Shown here in pieces: positions 10,369 through 21,000 of a DNA stretch of 34,666 nt (its first letter is position 1; every line of letters begins with the position of its first letter). The stretch lies in contig JACQUW010000390.1 of NCBI GenBank assembly GCA_016210115.1, positions 1 to 34,666 of the forward strand, given 5' to 3'. The DNA comes from Deltaproteobacteria bacterium. GTDB lineage: Bacteria; Desulfobacterota; Binatia; UBA9968. Made by a program: the position numbers and the translations under genes. The notes beneath the pieces are model-generated. The model had not been told where the DNA came from and did not search any database. It was given only the letters and a program-made list of their open reading frames with translations.

Positions 10369-12141
10369 GTGTTAACAAACTTGATAATGCGTTTTCTCTT
10401 CTTTTTGGCGCTCTTGGCAACTCTGGCGCCAGCCTGCGTCCCGACCGTCCCCCAAATTAAACGCCCGCCGGAGAATGTCGTTTGGGAACCGGCACCTCCT
10501 TCCGAGGCTCCATTCCTGCGTCAAAAGAAAGTGCAGGTGCCGGCAGAAGCCAGGGCGTTGAGCCATTTTGCCAAGGGCCAGGTGTTTTTGAACCAGGGCG
10601 AATTCGCTCAGGGTCTCGAAGAGTACGAAAGCGCTGTTCAAGCTGATCCCTCCAATGCTTTTCTCCGCTATCGTCTGGCCACGCTTTATCTCCGAAAAGG
10701 AGACGCTCCCAAGGCCCTGATCCAGGCGGAAGAGGCGGTCCGGCTCGACCCCAAAGCGATTGAGAATCATCTTCTCCTCGCGAGTCTTTACTCTTCAACA
10801 GGAGAAGATTCAAAGGGGATCCAAGAGTATGAGGAGGTGCTCCGTCTCGATCCCAACACTCAGGAGGCGCTGCTTTATTTGGGGGCGCTTTACCTGAAGT
10901 CCGCAAACCACGAAAAGGCTACGCAGGGCCTGCAGCAACTTTTGGCTCTAAACCCCAATTCCTTTCTAGGCCACTATTATCTCGGGCGCGTGCGGGCCAA
11001 AAGCCGTCTCTATCTCGCGGCGGAAGAGAGTTACCGCAGGGCTCTGGAGTTGAATCCAAAATCCGAAGCGGTGCTGTTGGATCTGGCTCTGGTCTATGAG
11101 CTTCAGGGAAAAACCGATGAAGCGATCGAGACCTATCAGAAGATCGCGGAGAGCAGCCCGAAGAACGTCTGGGTAGCGAAAAGGCTGCGCGAGCTTCGCC
11201 AGGGCGAGAGCAAACCGGACGAAGCCCTCGACCAGTTTCAACAGCTCGAACGCGTGGAGGCGGACCCCCGAGAGACCCGCACTAAGATCGGTCTTATCTT
11301 CTATGAAAAGGGCGATTTTGGTCGCGCCGCGGCGGAGTTTAATTTGGTGCTGGCATCGGATCCCGCGAATCACCGGGTGATATATTATCTTGGCTCCACC
11401 TACTCCGAAATGAAAATGGATGCCCGAGCCCTGGAGGAGTTCGCGCGGATACCGGAAACCAGCGAGTACTATGCGGATGCCCGAATACAGATGGCTTACA
11501 TTTACGACCGACGCGAGGAGACCCCCAAAGCCGTCGAAGCGGTTCGCCAGGCACTGGAAAAGAGAAAAGATCAGAAGGAGCTGCTCGGTCTTCTTGCTTC
11601 GTTGCACCGCAAAGCGAAAGAATATCCTGACGCCATCGAGATCCTGCAAAGATTGGCGGCCATGGACCCGAAGAATGATCAGATCCAGTTTCAGCTCGGG
11701 GTTGTTTACGATGAGAGTAAAAACAAAGAGAACGCCGTCGAGCATATGAAAAAGGCGATTGAGCTGAACCCGAAGAACGCCGCCGCCTTGAACTATCTCG
11801 GGTACACCTGGGCTGAAATGGGAATCCACCTGGATGAATCAGAGAGCCTGATCTTGAGGGCCTTACAGATCGAACCCAACGATGGGTATTACATCGACAG
11901 TCTGGGCTGGGTCTATTATCAGAAAGGTGATTATCCGCGGGCCGTAGAGCAGTTGGAAAGGGCAGCCGTTCTCGCCAACGACGATCCGACCATCGCCGAA
12001 CATCTGGGAGATGCCTATGAGAAAGCGGGTAGGCTGGATCAGGCTTTGGAGCGGTACCGTGACGCCCTGAAAAAAACGAAAGACGAGGCGCAAATAAAGA
12101 GAATACGGGAAAAGATCCAGGTTTTGGAGAGAAAGATTTGA
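10369..12141 (+). CDS. Exported TPR-repeat lipoprotein
   Basis: Protein of about 590 residues made almost entirely of tetratricopeptide repeats, about a dozen from residue 60 to the end (pattern W/Y-x2-LG-x2-Y...A-x3-Y-x-A...P). TPR arrays are scaffolds for protein complexes. The N-terminus has a hydrophobic signal (MRFLFFLALLATLAPAC) ending at a Cys, so it is probably a lipoprotein, although the lipobox APAC is not canonical. The start is uncertain: GTG 10369, TTG 10381 and ATG 10387 are in frame, and none has ideal spacing from GGGGGAG at 10361-10367. It overlaps the next gene by TTGA. In related genomes a TPR protein precedes a LolB/DUF4292 protein, suggesting a cell-envelope task; the exact function is unknown. 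Confidence 0.85.
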   Translation: MLTNLIMRFLFFLALLATLAPACVPTVPQIKRPPENVVWEPAPPSEAPFLRQKKVQVPAEARALSHFAKGQVFLNQGEFAQGLEEYESAVQADPSNAFLRYRLATLYLRKGDAPKALIQAEEAVRLDPKAIENHLLLASLYSSTGEDSKGIQEYEEVLRLDPNTQEALLYLGALYLKSANHEKATQGLQQLLALNPNSFLGHYYLGRVRAKSRLYLAAEESYRRALELNPKSEAVLLDLALVYELQGKTDEAIETYQKIAESSPKNVWVAKRLRELRQGESKPDEALDQFQQLERVEADPRETRTKIGLIFYEKGDFGRAAAEFNLVLASDPANHRVIYYLGSTYSEMKMDARALEEFARIPETSEYYADARIQMAYIYDRREETPKAVEAVRQALEKRKDQKELLGLLASLHRKAKEYPDAIEILQRLAAMDPKNDQIQFQLGVVYDESKNKENAVEHMKKAIELNPKNAAALNYLGYTWAEMGIHLDESESLILRALQIEPNDGYYIDSLGWVYYQKGDYPRAVEQLERAAVLANDDPTIAEHLGDAYEKAGRLDQALERYRDALKKTKDEAQIKRIREKIQVLERKI

Positions 12142-12968
12142 AGCCTCTGTCATGGTTGGGGGGATTGGCTTGCCTGCCGGGCACGGCCCTTCTAATCCTG
12201 TTTGGTTTTGGCGCCGGGATCTTAAGCTGCGCGCAAGTCGTTTCTGAAGAATCTGTCTTATCCGAGAGCCTTCCATCTAAAACTTGGACTGTGGGGGAGT
12301 TCGTCGGAATTTTATCCCAAAGAATAGAAGACTTTCGTTCTCTCCGTGCCCTGGCGACCGTCAATTATTCCGGGCCGGACGGACGAGCCGGCTTTCAAGA
12401 GGCCGTCATCGTGCACAGACCAGACCGGCTCCGCCTTGAAACTCTTTCTCCTCTGGGAGTTATATTGATTGTAACGGCTGACGCCGACGAGCTGGCGGGG
12501 TTTCACACGAGGGAGGGTTTATTTTATCGCGGCAGGAGCTCTAAACAAAATCTTCTTTACTACACGCAAATCCCCCTTGAGCTGAGAGAAATCACCGCGC
12601 TTTTGATGGGCCTGCCGCCGGTCAGCCTGCAGCCCGGTTGGGAAGGTGAAGGAAATTCACTTTATCGGGACGTGGCTGGAGGGCGAAGAGAAAAGGTTGC
12701 CTTTCATGTTTCACTCGGTGTGCCAGCCAGTTGGGAGCGTTCGGGACAAGACGGGACTCCGGAGTTGAGCGCTCAGTTTTCTGATTATTCCGCCACCACA
12801 GCCGGCCCCTTTCCGCATAAAATCGTTCTCGAAGCCCGCGCTCCTAAACTGCGGTTGGAGATTCGGTATCAGGAGCCGGAGGTCAACGTCTCCCTCCCTT
12901 CCGGCCTTTTCGTTCAGCAAAAGCCGGGAAACGCAAAAGAGATCCCTCTGGAATCTTTGGGCGGATGA
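12138..12968 (+). CDS. LolB/DUF4292-like outer-membrane lipoprotein
   Basis: Protein of 276 residues with a lipoprotein signal (hydrophobic stretch, then GILSC). It is followed by a beta-rich fold of the LolB/DUF4292 type: an early FRSLRALATVNYSG strand, then GFQEAVIVHRPDRLRLETLSPLG. That pattern, a repeated short strand with an (R/K)(L)R(L/M)E motif after the first strands, is usual in LolB-like proteins that bind lipoprotein acyl chains and deliver them to the outer membrane. Initiation is at TTG 12138, overlapping the preceding stop as TTGA, with GGAGAG six bases upstream. It overlaps the next gene by ATGA. The family assignment is by pattern; the lipid-binding role is inferred. Confidence 0.72.
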   Translation: MKPLSWLGGLACLPGTALLILFGFGAGILSCAQVVSEESVLSESLPSKTWTVGEFVGILSQRIEDFRSLRALATVNYSGPDGRAGFQEAVIVHRPDRLRLETLSPLGVILIVTADADELAGFHTREGLFYRGRSSKQNLLYYTQIPLELREITALLMGLPPVSLQPGWEGEGNSLYRDVAGGRREKVAFHVSLGVPASWERSGQDGTPELSAQFSDYSATTAGPFPHKIVLEARAPKLRLEIRYQEPEVNVSLPSGLFVQQKPGNAKEIPLESLGG

Positions 12969-14632
12969 AATCCACGGCCTCGTTAAGTGTGAGATTCCTG
13001 ATTCTCGCCTGCTTGCTTGTTCTATGGGGTTGCGGTGAGACAGAGAGCCGGACCGGGGACCCTGTTTCCGCAGGCGCTCCGAGCCGCTCTGCACCGACCT
13101 ATGGCGATTCCATCATCGAGGCCTCGATTGGAGATATCAGCGGGCTCATTCCGAATATCACGAGCGATTCCGCTTCCCATGACGTTGGTGGTTTCATCTA
13201 TGCGAGCCTGGTGCGCACGGACAAGAACCTCCGCTTGGAAGGCGAGATGGCCGAATCCTGGGAGGTTTCGCCGGATGAACGGACTATCACATTTCACTTG
13301 CGGAAAGGGGTTCGATGGCATGACGGGGTGGAGTTTACCGCGGATGATGTGGATTTTACCTACCGGTTCATGGCCGATCCGAAAACACCCACCGCGTACG
13401 GAGAATCCTTCCGGCAAATTCAGAAGGCCGAGGTCGTGGATCGTTATACGTATCGCGTTCATTACGCCAAACCTTATGCTCCGGCACTGATCCGTTGGGG
13501 CACCACGATCTTGCCGAAGCATATATTGGAGGCACCCTGGAAAGAGGGCAAGGACCTGCGCCAGACGGAACAGAATCGCCATCCGATAGGAACCGGCCCC
13601 TACAAATTTCAGGAATGGAAGACCGGGGAGAAGATCGTCCTGGTTGCAAATCCAGACTATTTTGAGGGGCGCCCCTATGTCGACCGCGTTGTTTATCGTA
13701 TCATTCCGGACCAGGCGACGATCTTTCTCGAGCTGAAGGCCAAGAATATCGACCTGTCGGGCCTTACGCCGCTCCAGTTCCGGCGCCAGACCGACTACCC
13801 GGCTTTCAAGAAATCTTTTGTCAAATATACCCACCTTTCGAACGGCTACACCTATCTTGGATTCAACCTTCAGGATCCTCGATTCCAGGATAAGCGGGTG
13901 CGGCAGGCGATCGCTCATGCGATCAACCGCCAGGAGATCATCGATGGCGTTCTCTTGGGTTTGGGACAACTCGCCGTCGGCCCCTATAAGCCGGGGACAT
14001 GGGTCTACAATCCAAATGTCAGGCGCTACGATTTCGATCCCGAGAAAGCGAAGGAACTACTCAAGGCCGCGGGCTGGGCAGATAGGGACGGGGACGGGAT
14101 TGTCGACAAGGACGGACGACCTTTTCACTTCACGATCCGGACGAACCAGGGGAATGCGGTGCGCATCCAGACGGCGGAAATGATTCAGCGGCGGCTTAAG
14201 GCGGTGGGTATCGACGTAAGAATCCATGTGGTCGAATGGGCCGCCTTTCTGAACACGTTCATCAGAAAGAAAAATTTCGAGGCGATCATTCTAGGTTGGG
14301 GGTTGGGGATCGATCCCGACCAGTATGACATCTGGCATTCGAGCAAGGCGGGCCCCGATGAGCTCAACCACATCTCTTACAGGAATCCCCAAGTGGACGA
14401 GTTGCTGGAAGCGGGACGGCGGACTTTTAATGAGGCGCGGCGGAAAGAAATCTATTCTCGTCTACAGGAGATTCTAGCGGAGGAGCAGCCCATTGTCTTT
14501 CTCTATGTGCCGGAGGCATTGACGGCCGTTTCCAGCCGCATTCACGGGGTCGAGCCGGCGCCCGCAGGATTGACGCACAATTTCATCAAGTGGTACGTCC
14601 CGAAGGAGCTTCAGCGTTATACCGCAGGGTAG
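12965..14632 (+). CDS. ABC transporter peptide/nickel-type substrate-binding lipoprotein
   Basis: Family-5 extracellular solute-binding protein of 555 residues, periplasmic receptor for the two permeases that follow. It has a lipoprotein signal with lipobox VLWGC. The SBP5 fold shows typical segments: [29 protein letters not shown]..., [27 protein letters not shown] in variant form (MAESWEVS...), [19 protein letters not shown], and later [27 protein letters not shown]. Substrates of this family include di- and oligopeptides, nickel and some sugars; the sequence does not settle which. It is translationally coupled to the LolB-like gene by ATGA. The ATP-binding subunits (DppD/F) are not in the window. 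Confidence 0.92.
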   Translation: MKSTASLSVRFLILACLLVLWGCGETESRTGDPVSAGAPSRSAPTYGDSIIEASIGDISGLIPNITSDSASHDVGGFIYASLVRTDKNLRLEGEMAESWEVSPDERTITFHLRKGVRWHDGVEFTADDVDFTYRFMADPKTPTAYGESFRQIQKAEVVDRYTYRVHYAKPYAPALIRWGTTILPKHILEAPWKEGKDLRQTEQNRHPIGTGPYKFQEWKTGEKIVLVANPDYFEGRPYVDRVVYRIIPDQATIFLELKAKNIDLSGLTPLQFRRQTDYPAFKKSFVKYTHLSNGYTYLGFNLQDPRFQDKRVRQAIAHAINRQEIIDGVLLGLGQLAVGPYKPGTWVYNPNVRRYDFDPEKAKELLKAAGWADRDGDGIVDKDGRPFHFTIRTNQGNAVRIQTAEMIQRRLKAVGIDVRIHVVEWAAFLNTFIRKKNFEAIILGWGLGIDPDQYDIWHSSKAGPDELNHISYRNPQVDELLEAGRRTFNEARRKEIYSRLQEILAEEQPIVFLYVPEALTAVSSRIHGVEPAPAGLTHNFIKWYVPKELQRYTAG

Positions 14633-14660
14633 GCTCGGATGGACTTGGGAGCGAATGGAG

Positions 14661-15647
14661 ATGGTTCGGTATTTTGTCGGTCGGCTTTTGATTTCGATTC
14701 CCCTTCTCATCGGCATCACGCTCCTTTCCTTTGTGATCATTCACCTGGCTCCCGGTGAGCCTGTCGTGCTCCAGCAAGAGCTTCAAGCCGAGGCATCGGC
14801 GAAGACAAAGCAGACGCTGAGGGAACTTTACGGCCTGGATAAGCCGCTTCATGTTCAATACCTCAACTGGCTCGGACGCCTGGTGAGACTGGATTTTGGG
14901 CGCTCCTTCAGTCCCGACGGCCGCCTGGTGATCGAAAAGATCGCCGACCGAGTTCCCATCACCTTGACACTTAACCTCATTGAGCTTCTCATAATTTTTT
15001 GCTTTGCAGTCCCGATCGGCGTCCTTGCGGCGACGCGGCAATACTCTTTTTTCGACAAGGCGAGCACGGTGTTTGTATTCATCGGCTTTGCCACGCCGGA
15101 TTATTGGCTAGCCCTGCTGCTGATGATTCTTTTCGGGGTGCAGCTTGGCTGGCTACCGATTTCAGGGCTCCGCTCGTTGAACTGGGAGTACCTCCCTTTC
15201 TGGGCTCAGAAGTGGGATTTGTTAAGCCATCTCGTCCTGCCGTTGTTTATCGGCGCTTTCGGCGGCCTGGCCGGGCTGTCGCGCTATATGCGGGGAAGCA
15301 TGCTGGAAGTGATGCGTCAGGAATATATCACGACAGCCCGCTCCAAGGGGCTTTCCGAAAAGAAAGTGGTTTACAAACATGCCTTGCGGAACGCCTTGCT
15401 CCCTGTGGTGACGATTTTGGGTCTTTCCCTTCCGGGGCTCATCGGCGGCTCAGTCATAATCGAATCGGTTTTCGCGATTCCAGGCATGGGACAGCTTTTC
15501 GTCCAGAGCGCCTATTCACGTGATTATCCGGTCTTGATGGGACTCGCGGTTATTGGCGCGACGCTGACGCTTTTGGGAAACATGCTCGCAGATATGGCCT
15601 ATGCGATGGTCGATCCGCGCATTCGCGTCAGCAGGGGAGGGACTTAA
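14661..15647 (+). CDS. dppB: Dpp/Opp-type ABC transporter permease (B subunit)
   Basis: Inner-membrane permease of 328 residues with six TM helices. It has the DppB/OppB N-terminus ([31 protein letters not shown]) and the EAA loop ([30 protein letters not shown]) that contacts the ATPase. ATG 14661 has GGGAG nine bases upstream; an in-frame ATG at 14655 would have only three bases of spacing. It forms the translocation pore with the next gene, which starts one base after this stop. Confidence 0.92.
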   Translation: MVRYFVGRLLISIPLLIGITLLSFVIIHLAPGEPVVLQQELQAEASAKTKQTLRELYGLDKPLHVQYLNWLGRLVRLDFGRSFSPDGRLVIEKIADRVPITLTLNLIELLIIFCFAVPIGVLAATRQYSFFDKASTVFVFIGFATPDYWLALLLMILFGVQLGWLPISGLRSLNWEYLPFWAQKWDLLSHLVLPLFIGAFGGLAGLSRYMRGSMLEVMRQEYITTARSKGLSEKKVVYKHALRNALLPVVTILGLSLPGLIGGSVIIESVFAIPGMGQLFVQSAYSRDYPVLMGLAVIGATLTLLGNMLADMAYAMVDPRIRVSRGGT

Positions 15648-16505
15648 GTGGCGGAATTTCAAATCGGCCGTTCTCTCTTCTGGCGCCATTTCAGGCGTAA
15701 CCGGCTGGCTGTAGCCGGCGGGGTGGTAGTGCTGGTTCTCGGGGCCATTGCTCTTCTCGCGCCTCAGATCGCGCCGTATGATCCTGCCGCGTATGACGTC
15801 AAGCAGATTCTTCTAAGCCCAAGCTGGGAGCACCCATTAGGAACCGATCAGTTGGGGCGAGATGTTCTTGCCCGGCTGCTTTACGGGTCGCGTGTTTCTC
15901 TGGCTGTAGGATTTGTGGCGGTCGGAATCGCCACCGCCATCGGTATTCTCTTAGGCTCGCTGGCCGGTTTTCACGGTGGGTGGGTGGATGCGTTCATCAT
16001 GCGCTTTGTGGACCTGATGCTGACATTCCCACGATTTTTTTTGTTGCTTACGGTCCTCGCTTTTCTCCAGCCCTCGATATGGACCATCATGGTGGTAATC
16101 GGCGTGACCGGATGGATGGGTGTGGCGAGGCTGGTGCGGGCGGAGTTTTTAAGTCTCAAAGAACGGGAATTCGTCAAGAGCGCGCAGGCTCTGGGAGCGC
16201 CGAATCGGCGCATTATGCTGCGTCACATCCTGCCCAATTCGTTGGCGCCGGTACTGGTCTCCGCGACGCTCGGCGTGGCAGGCGCCGTGCTTACAGAGTC
16301 CGGCCTGAGCTTTCTCGGACTGGGAGTGCAGCCGCCTACACCGAGCTGGGGAAACATTTTGAATGATGGCAAGGCCAACATTGAGATCGCATGGTGGCTC
16401 TCTCTTTTCCCCGGCGTGGCCATCCTGATTACGGTCCTCTCGTATAACCTGTTGGGTGAGGGCTTGCGGGACGCGCTAGATCCGCGCTTGCGCGGCTCCC
16501 GTTGA
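15648..16505 (+). CDS. dppC: Dpp/Opp-type ABC transporter permease (C subunit)
   Basis: Second permease, 285 residues. The N-terminal OppC motif (SLFWRHFRRNRLAVAGGVVVLVLGAIALLAP) is followed by HPLGTDQLGRDVLARLLYGSRVSLAVGF, which is diagnostic of DppC/OppC. The EAA loop (REFVKSAQALGAPNRRIMLRHILPNSLAPV) and the closing ESGLSFLGLGVQPPTPSWG are intact. GTG 15648 directly abuts the preceding stop and has GGGGAGGGA upstream. It should form a heterodimer with DppB. Confidence 0.93.
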   Translation: MAEFQIGRSLFWRHFRRNRLAVAGGVVVLVLGAIALLAPQIAPYDPAAYDVKQILLSPSWEHPLGTDQLGRDVLARLLYGSRVSLAVGFVAVGIATAIGILLGSLAGFHGGWVDAFIMRFVDLMLTFPRFFLLLTVLAFLQPSIWTIMVVIGVTGWMGVARLVRAEFLSLKEREFVKSAQALGAPNRRIMLRHILPNSLAPVLVSATLGVAGAVLTESGLSFLGLGVQPPTPSWGNILNDGKANIEIAWWLSLFPGVAILITVLSYNLLGEGLRDALDPRLRGSR

Positions 16506-16533
16506 TTAACAATGAGAGGAGGATTCGAGGTCC

Positions 16534-17670
16534 ATGGACTCGCAGACTCGTTCGCTGGAAGAAATAAAAGGGGAAATGCTGCGCCGGGCTGGAAGGATCA
16601 ACCCTTTTGAGAAGGCAGACAAACAAGACGTGGAGGAAGTGGTCAGCCGGCTCGAAAGCCTTGATCCGGATCACTGGGGAGCGGAATGGGCGAGATTGGG
16701 CGCGCGATTCGAGGCGCAGGGTCAAAAACACGAAAAAGCGGAGAAGTGGTCTGAAGCAGGAGAAGCCTACTACAAAGCTTACGAGTACTACCGTATCGGC
16801 CGCTATCCGGTCCCGAGCAGTCCGGAAAAGATGAAATGCTATGACGGAGCATTGAGAAATTACCTCAAAGCTGCCAGATACCTCGATCCGCGGGCAGAAA
16901 GAGTCGAGATCCCTTTTGAAGGAAAGAAGGTCGTGGGCTATCTTCAGGTCCCTCGCGGTGTGGATTGCCCGCCCGTAGTGATGCACTGGGGCGGAGTGGA
17001 TGGCTGGAAAGAGGATAGCAGGACACAAAGCGAGGCGCTCCATCGCCTGGGTCTGGCCACTTTCGTCATTGATATGCCCGGCGCCGGAGAAAACCCCCTC
17101 CTGGCTCACGATCTCAATGCCGAGCGCACCTTCTCGGCTGCCATCGATCATCTGGAAAAGCGGCCTGACGTGGATGGGAAGCGGATTGCGGTTATGGGAC
17201 GAAGCTTTGGCGGCTATTGGGCGACGAAGCTGGCCTATGTGGAGGCGAGAAGGCTTAGAGGCGCCGTGAACTGGGGAGCGGGGGCGCATTATACGTTTCA
17301 GGAGTCATGGCTGCGTCGCGCCCTGACGGAAACTGCCTCCCAGTATCTCATGGGTCCGAGCAGTCTCCTCGAAGCCCGGGCGTATATCTTCAGGGCGAAA
17401 TCACTCGAAGAGGTCCTGCAGATTGCGCCGCGGCTTTCACTCAAGACTCAGGGATTCCTGGACAAACCCAACGCACCGCTCCTTTTGATCAACGGGAAGA
17501 AAGACGACCAGCATCCGGTCGAGGACATTTATCTCCTCATGGAGCACGGCGATCCCAAAGAGGTTCGCCTGTTTCCTGAGGCAGGTCACATGGGACGCAT
17601 CCCGGGAAAGCCAAATTCGGAAGTGCTGGAAATCGTGAGCCGCTGGCTGAAACAGAAGCTTACCCGTTAG
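16534..17670 (+). CDS. Alpha/beta hydrolase, FrsA/dihydropseudooxynicotine-hydrolase-like
   Basis: Soluble hydrolase of 378 residues with an N-terminal helical cap of about 120 residues followed by an alpha/beta fold. The probable triad is Ser224 in the nucleophile elbow GRSFGG, Asp324 or Asp325 in NGKKDDQHP, and His352 in EAGHMGR. The cap-plus-core layout resembles 2,6-dihydropseudooxynicotine hydrolase and other DUF1100/FrsA esterases that cleave C-C or ester bonds. The WGGVDGWKED segment would supply the oxyanion hole. It lies 28 bp after dppC with GAGGAGG and CGAGG sequences upstream, so it is probably the last gene of the transporter operon and may process the imported substrate. The substrate is unknown. 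Confidence 0.85.
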   Translation: MDSQTRSLEEIKGEMLRRAGRINPFEKADKQDVEEVVSRLESLDPDHWGAEWARLGARFEAQGQKHEKAEKWSEAGEAYYKAYEYYRIGRYPVPSSPEKMKCYDGALRNYLKAARYLDPRAERVEIPFEGKKVVGYLQVPRGVDCPPVVMHWGGVDGWKEDSRTQSEALHRLGLATFVIDMPGAGENPLLAHDLNAERTFSAAIDHLEKRPDVDGKRIAVMGRSFGGYWATKLAYVEARRLRGAVNWGAGAHYTFQESWLRRALTETASQYLMGPSSLLEARAYIFRAKSLEEVLQIAPRLSLKTQGFLDKPNAPLLLINGKKDDQHPVEDIYLLMEHGDPKEVRLFPEAGHMGRIPGKPNSEVLEIVSRWLKQKLTR

Positions 17671-18061
17671 AAGAGCCGCAACGCCCGGGCGCACATCGCA
17701 TTGTTCCAAAAAAGCGGAAGGCGCTGTCATAACGCCCGCGCCAATTCATGCCGATGTCCTCGGCAGTAGACGCTTGATTCCCTGCACGATGCTACGGTCG
17801 TTTTCCCTGACCAACTGCGCCATCTGAATCGCCGAATCGCGCAACTGGTCCGAGGGGGACTTGTCGAGCAACCGATTCGTTAAGCCTCGTCGGCCGTAGC
17901 CCACACGGCCGCTGTCGAATGCGGAAAAAGGTCCGTCGCTGCCCGCGAGTTAGTTACCCATACAAGGTGGCAAATTTCCAGGTTTGCGGCTTCAGGCAGG
18001 CAGGTTGACATAACGCTAACTCCTTGGTTACTCTCTCGGCCAAAAAAGGGCCGTAGCGGGT
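17671..18061. other. Gene-poor junction between the housekeeping and accessory halves
   Basis: No intact gene is present. Its main content is the decayed crotonase fragment listed separately (17722-17915). The rest shows no recognisable protein or RNA. Confidence 0.5.
17722..17915 (-). pseudogene. Decayed duplicate of an enoyl-CoA hydratase segment
   Basis: This stretch aligns base for base with 25825-26022, inside the intact crotonase gene on the same strand. The first 41 bases are identical and the remainder matches at roughly 85-90% by eye. Several 1-base gaps (for example a lost T near 17763) destroy the frame. It corresponds to about residues 160-225 of the 255-residue parent. No promoter, start or flanking homology is present, so it is a dead fragment from a local duplication or rearrangement. 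Confidence 0.85.
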
Positions 18062-18067
18062 TTGTCA

Positions 18068-21000
18068 ATGGCCTCATTAGCGAAATTAACTCAACCAAGC
18101 CCCGCGGGGACTTTTCTCCGCCATCGGTTGTTTCATCTCATCGACAATAAGCGGTCTTATCCGGCCATCTGGATCACCGGGCCTCCGGGCGCTGGGAAGA
18201 CTACGCTGGTCAGCAGCTATCTTGCTGCCGTAAGCTTCCTTGCCTGTGGTATCAGGTTGACGAAAGCGATGGAGAAATCGCGAGCTTCTTCTATTACATG
18301 GGCATGGCGGCGAGGAAGGCCTTCCCCCGTAAGAAAGAACCGCTACCCCTACTCACGCCCGAGTATCTGCAAGGTATCGGGACCTTTGCGCGGCGTTATT
18401 TCGAGAAACTCTACGGACGATTTCTTTCCCTGCGCTCATTTTCATTCAAAAGGGGATTTGTTCTCGTTTTTGACAATTATCAAGAGGCCCCTGAAGCATC
18501 TCCTTTTCACGAGGTCATCCGGCACGGCTTATCGGAGATTCCGGCAGGCATAAACGTAATACTGATGAGTCGCCGAGCGCCTCCCGGCCTCTTTGCGCGA
18601 ATGAGGGCAAACCGTCTGATAGGAACAATCGGCTGGGATGAATTGAGATTGGACTTCGATGAATCAAAACGAATGATTCATCATCGAGGATACAAACGGC
18701 TACCCAGCGAACTTCTGCGGCAGTTATACGAAAGGACGGATGGATGGACCGCCGGCCTTGTGCTCCTGATAGAGGCGTTGAAGGCAAAACGGGGTGAACG
18801 TTTAGCTTCACATACACGCGTGCCGGAAGAAGTCTTTCACTATTTTGCCGGGGAAATATTTGATCAGACGGACGACGAAACGCAGGACTTCTTGCTTAAA
18901 ACGGCCGTTTTTTCGCGCATGACCTCTCAAATGGCCGAAGGTCTCACCGGCCATCCCGAAGCCGGACGGGTCCTTTCTGATCTCAGCCGGAAAAACTCCT
19001 TTACCCAAAGACACGAAGCCCAGACCACCTTCTACGAGTATCACCCTTTGTTTCGGGATTTTCTGCGAGCAAGACGCAAAGAGAGCTTCGGGCCTGACGA
19101 GATTTTGCGGGTTCAATACCGTGCCGCGATCATCTTGCAGGCGAACGGCTACGTGGAGGAAGCTGCAGACCTTTTCGCGAAGACGGGAAAATGGCCTGAC
19201 CTCGTTCGACTGATCATGGAACACGCCCCGGCGCTGGTTTCCCACGGCCGAAATCATACGCTGGCGGCCTGGATAGGAAATCTGCCTGCGCCACTGGCTG
19301 AGGAGGACCCCTGGCTTCTCTACTGGACGGGCCTGTGCCGTCTTCCGATTTCTCCGGCAGAGAGTAGGACATATTTTGAGAAGGCCTTCGGGCTGTTCAA
19401 ATCCCGAAGGGATGCGGCAGGATTATTCCTGTCTCTTTCGGGGATGTTCGACTCTGTTTCGTTCCATTTCGACAGAATTGAGGAATTCGACAGGCTGCTC
19501 CCGATGATGGATGAGCTCCGCAAAGAATTCAGGGATTACCCCTCTCCGTTAATCGAGGCGCGTGTCGTAAGCTGCATGCTTTATGCGATCTGTATAAGAC
19601 AGCCCTGGCACCCGGATGCGCAATATTGGGAAACCCGTGGCCTCTCGGTTGCAGAGAGCATCGCCGATATCGACAGAAAGGCTTATCTGTTCGGTGTTCT
19701 GGGAACTCTGCGTATGTTTTCCGGAGAGCTTGAAGGAGCGGCGCTCGTGATCGATTCCTTCCGGAAGGCGGTGATGACCCTCGATGGAACGCCCATGGCA
19801 AAAGTGCTGTTGAGCAATTTGGAGGCGCTCCATTCCTTCTTGTCGGCCGATTTCGAAGGAAACCGTAAAGCGACTGATGAAGGAATTGCCGCTGCCGATG
19901 CCACCGGAGTTCATCTTGTAGATGTCTTTATATTGGGGCACGGCGCGGCAGGCGCCCTGAGCGCAGGAGATGCGAAAAGGGCCGATGATCTCCTGAAGCG
20001 CATGAGATTATGTATAGATCGCAACCCCACTGCTTGGGCCGAGAGCTACTATCATAACCTTGTCGCCTGGAAATGGTTGCTCCAAAGGGAGCTTATCAGG
20101 GCGTCCCTGCATACCGATTTGGGAACTAAATTCACGGTTGCATCGGGAGCCCCCGTCACAGAAGCAAATCACTATCTGATCAAGGCCATTGTTACGCATG
20201 AATTGAAAAGAGAGGGAGAGGCGTCCGCGTGTATTGCCAAAGTCCGGAGGATTTGCCACGCCATGAACGCTTCCCAGGCTCAATTCCGCTGCCTCCTTGC
20301 GGAGTCCCAATTCGCATTCGACCGTGGAGATAACGCCGGGGGAACAGACCTGCTTCGTCACGCCATGGCGCTGGGAAGAGAGCGGGGATATGCGAACGCC
20401 TACTTTTGGGCCCCCACTGTGATGGCGCGGCTTTGTGTGAAGGCCCTGGAGGCGGGCATCGAGGTGGAATATGTCCAGAATCTTATTCGTAACCGCGGCC
20501 TCCTGCCCGACCTTCCACCATACGATTGTGGTCGCTGGCCCTGGCCTCTGAAGATCCTTACCCTGGGGCGGTTCGAGTTAGTTAAGGAGAGAGAACCTCT
20601 GGAGTTCCCGGTGAAAGCTCCTCGAAAAATGCTTTCTCTTCTCAAGGTGCTCGTTGCCTTTGGCAGCAAAGGATTGAGCGAGGAGCAATTGACGGATGCG
20701 ATCTGGCCTGAAGCTGAGGGAGACCTGGCCCACCAGGCTTTTGCCACAATTCTTCACCGTCTGCGGCAGTTGCTCGGCAACGAAAAGATGATCCAGCTCC
20801 GCAAGGGCCATCTGAGGCTGGATAGCTGCCTCTGCTGGGCAGACGCTCACGCCTTTGAGGATATTCTCGAGCGATCCGAAGCTTCAGAAGCCTCGGATTC
20901 CATGGCGCTCCTCGAAAAGGCCATCGCTCTTTATGCAGGCCCGTTTTTGGGAGGCGAGGATTCTGAGCCTTGGGCGATCTCGTATCGGGAACGGCTGCGT

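Noticed and set aside
18005..18033. TTGACA upstream of the BTAD regulator as a promoter
   Set aside because: At 16-18 bp spacing there is only TTACTC, a very poor -10; not supported.
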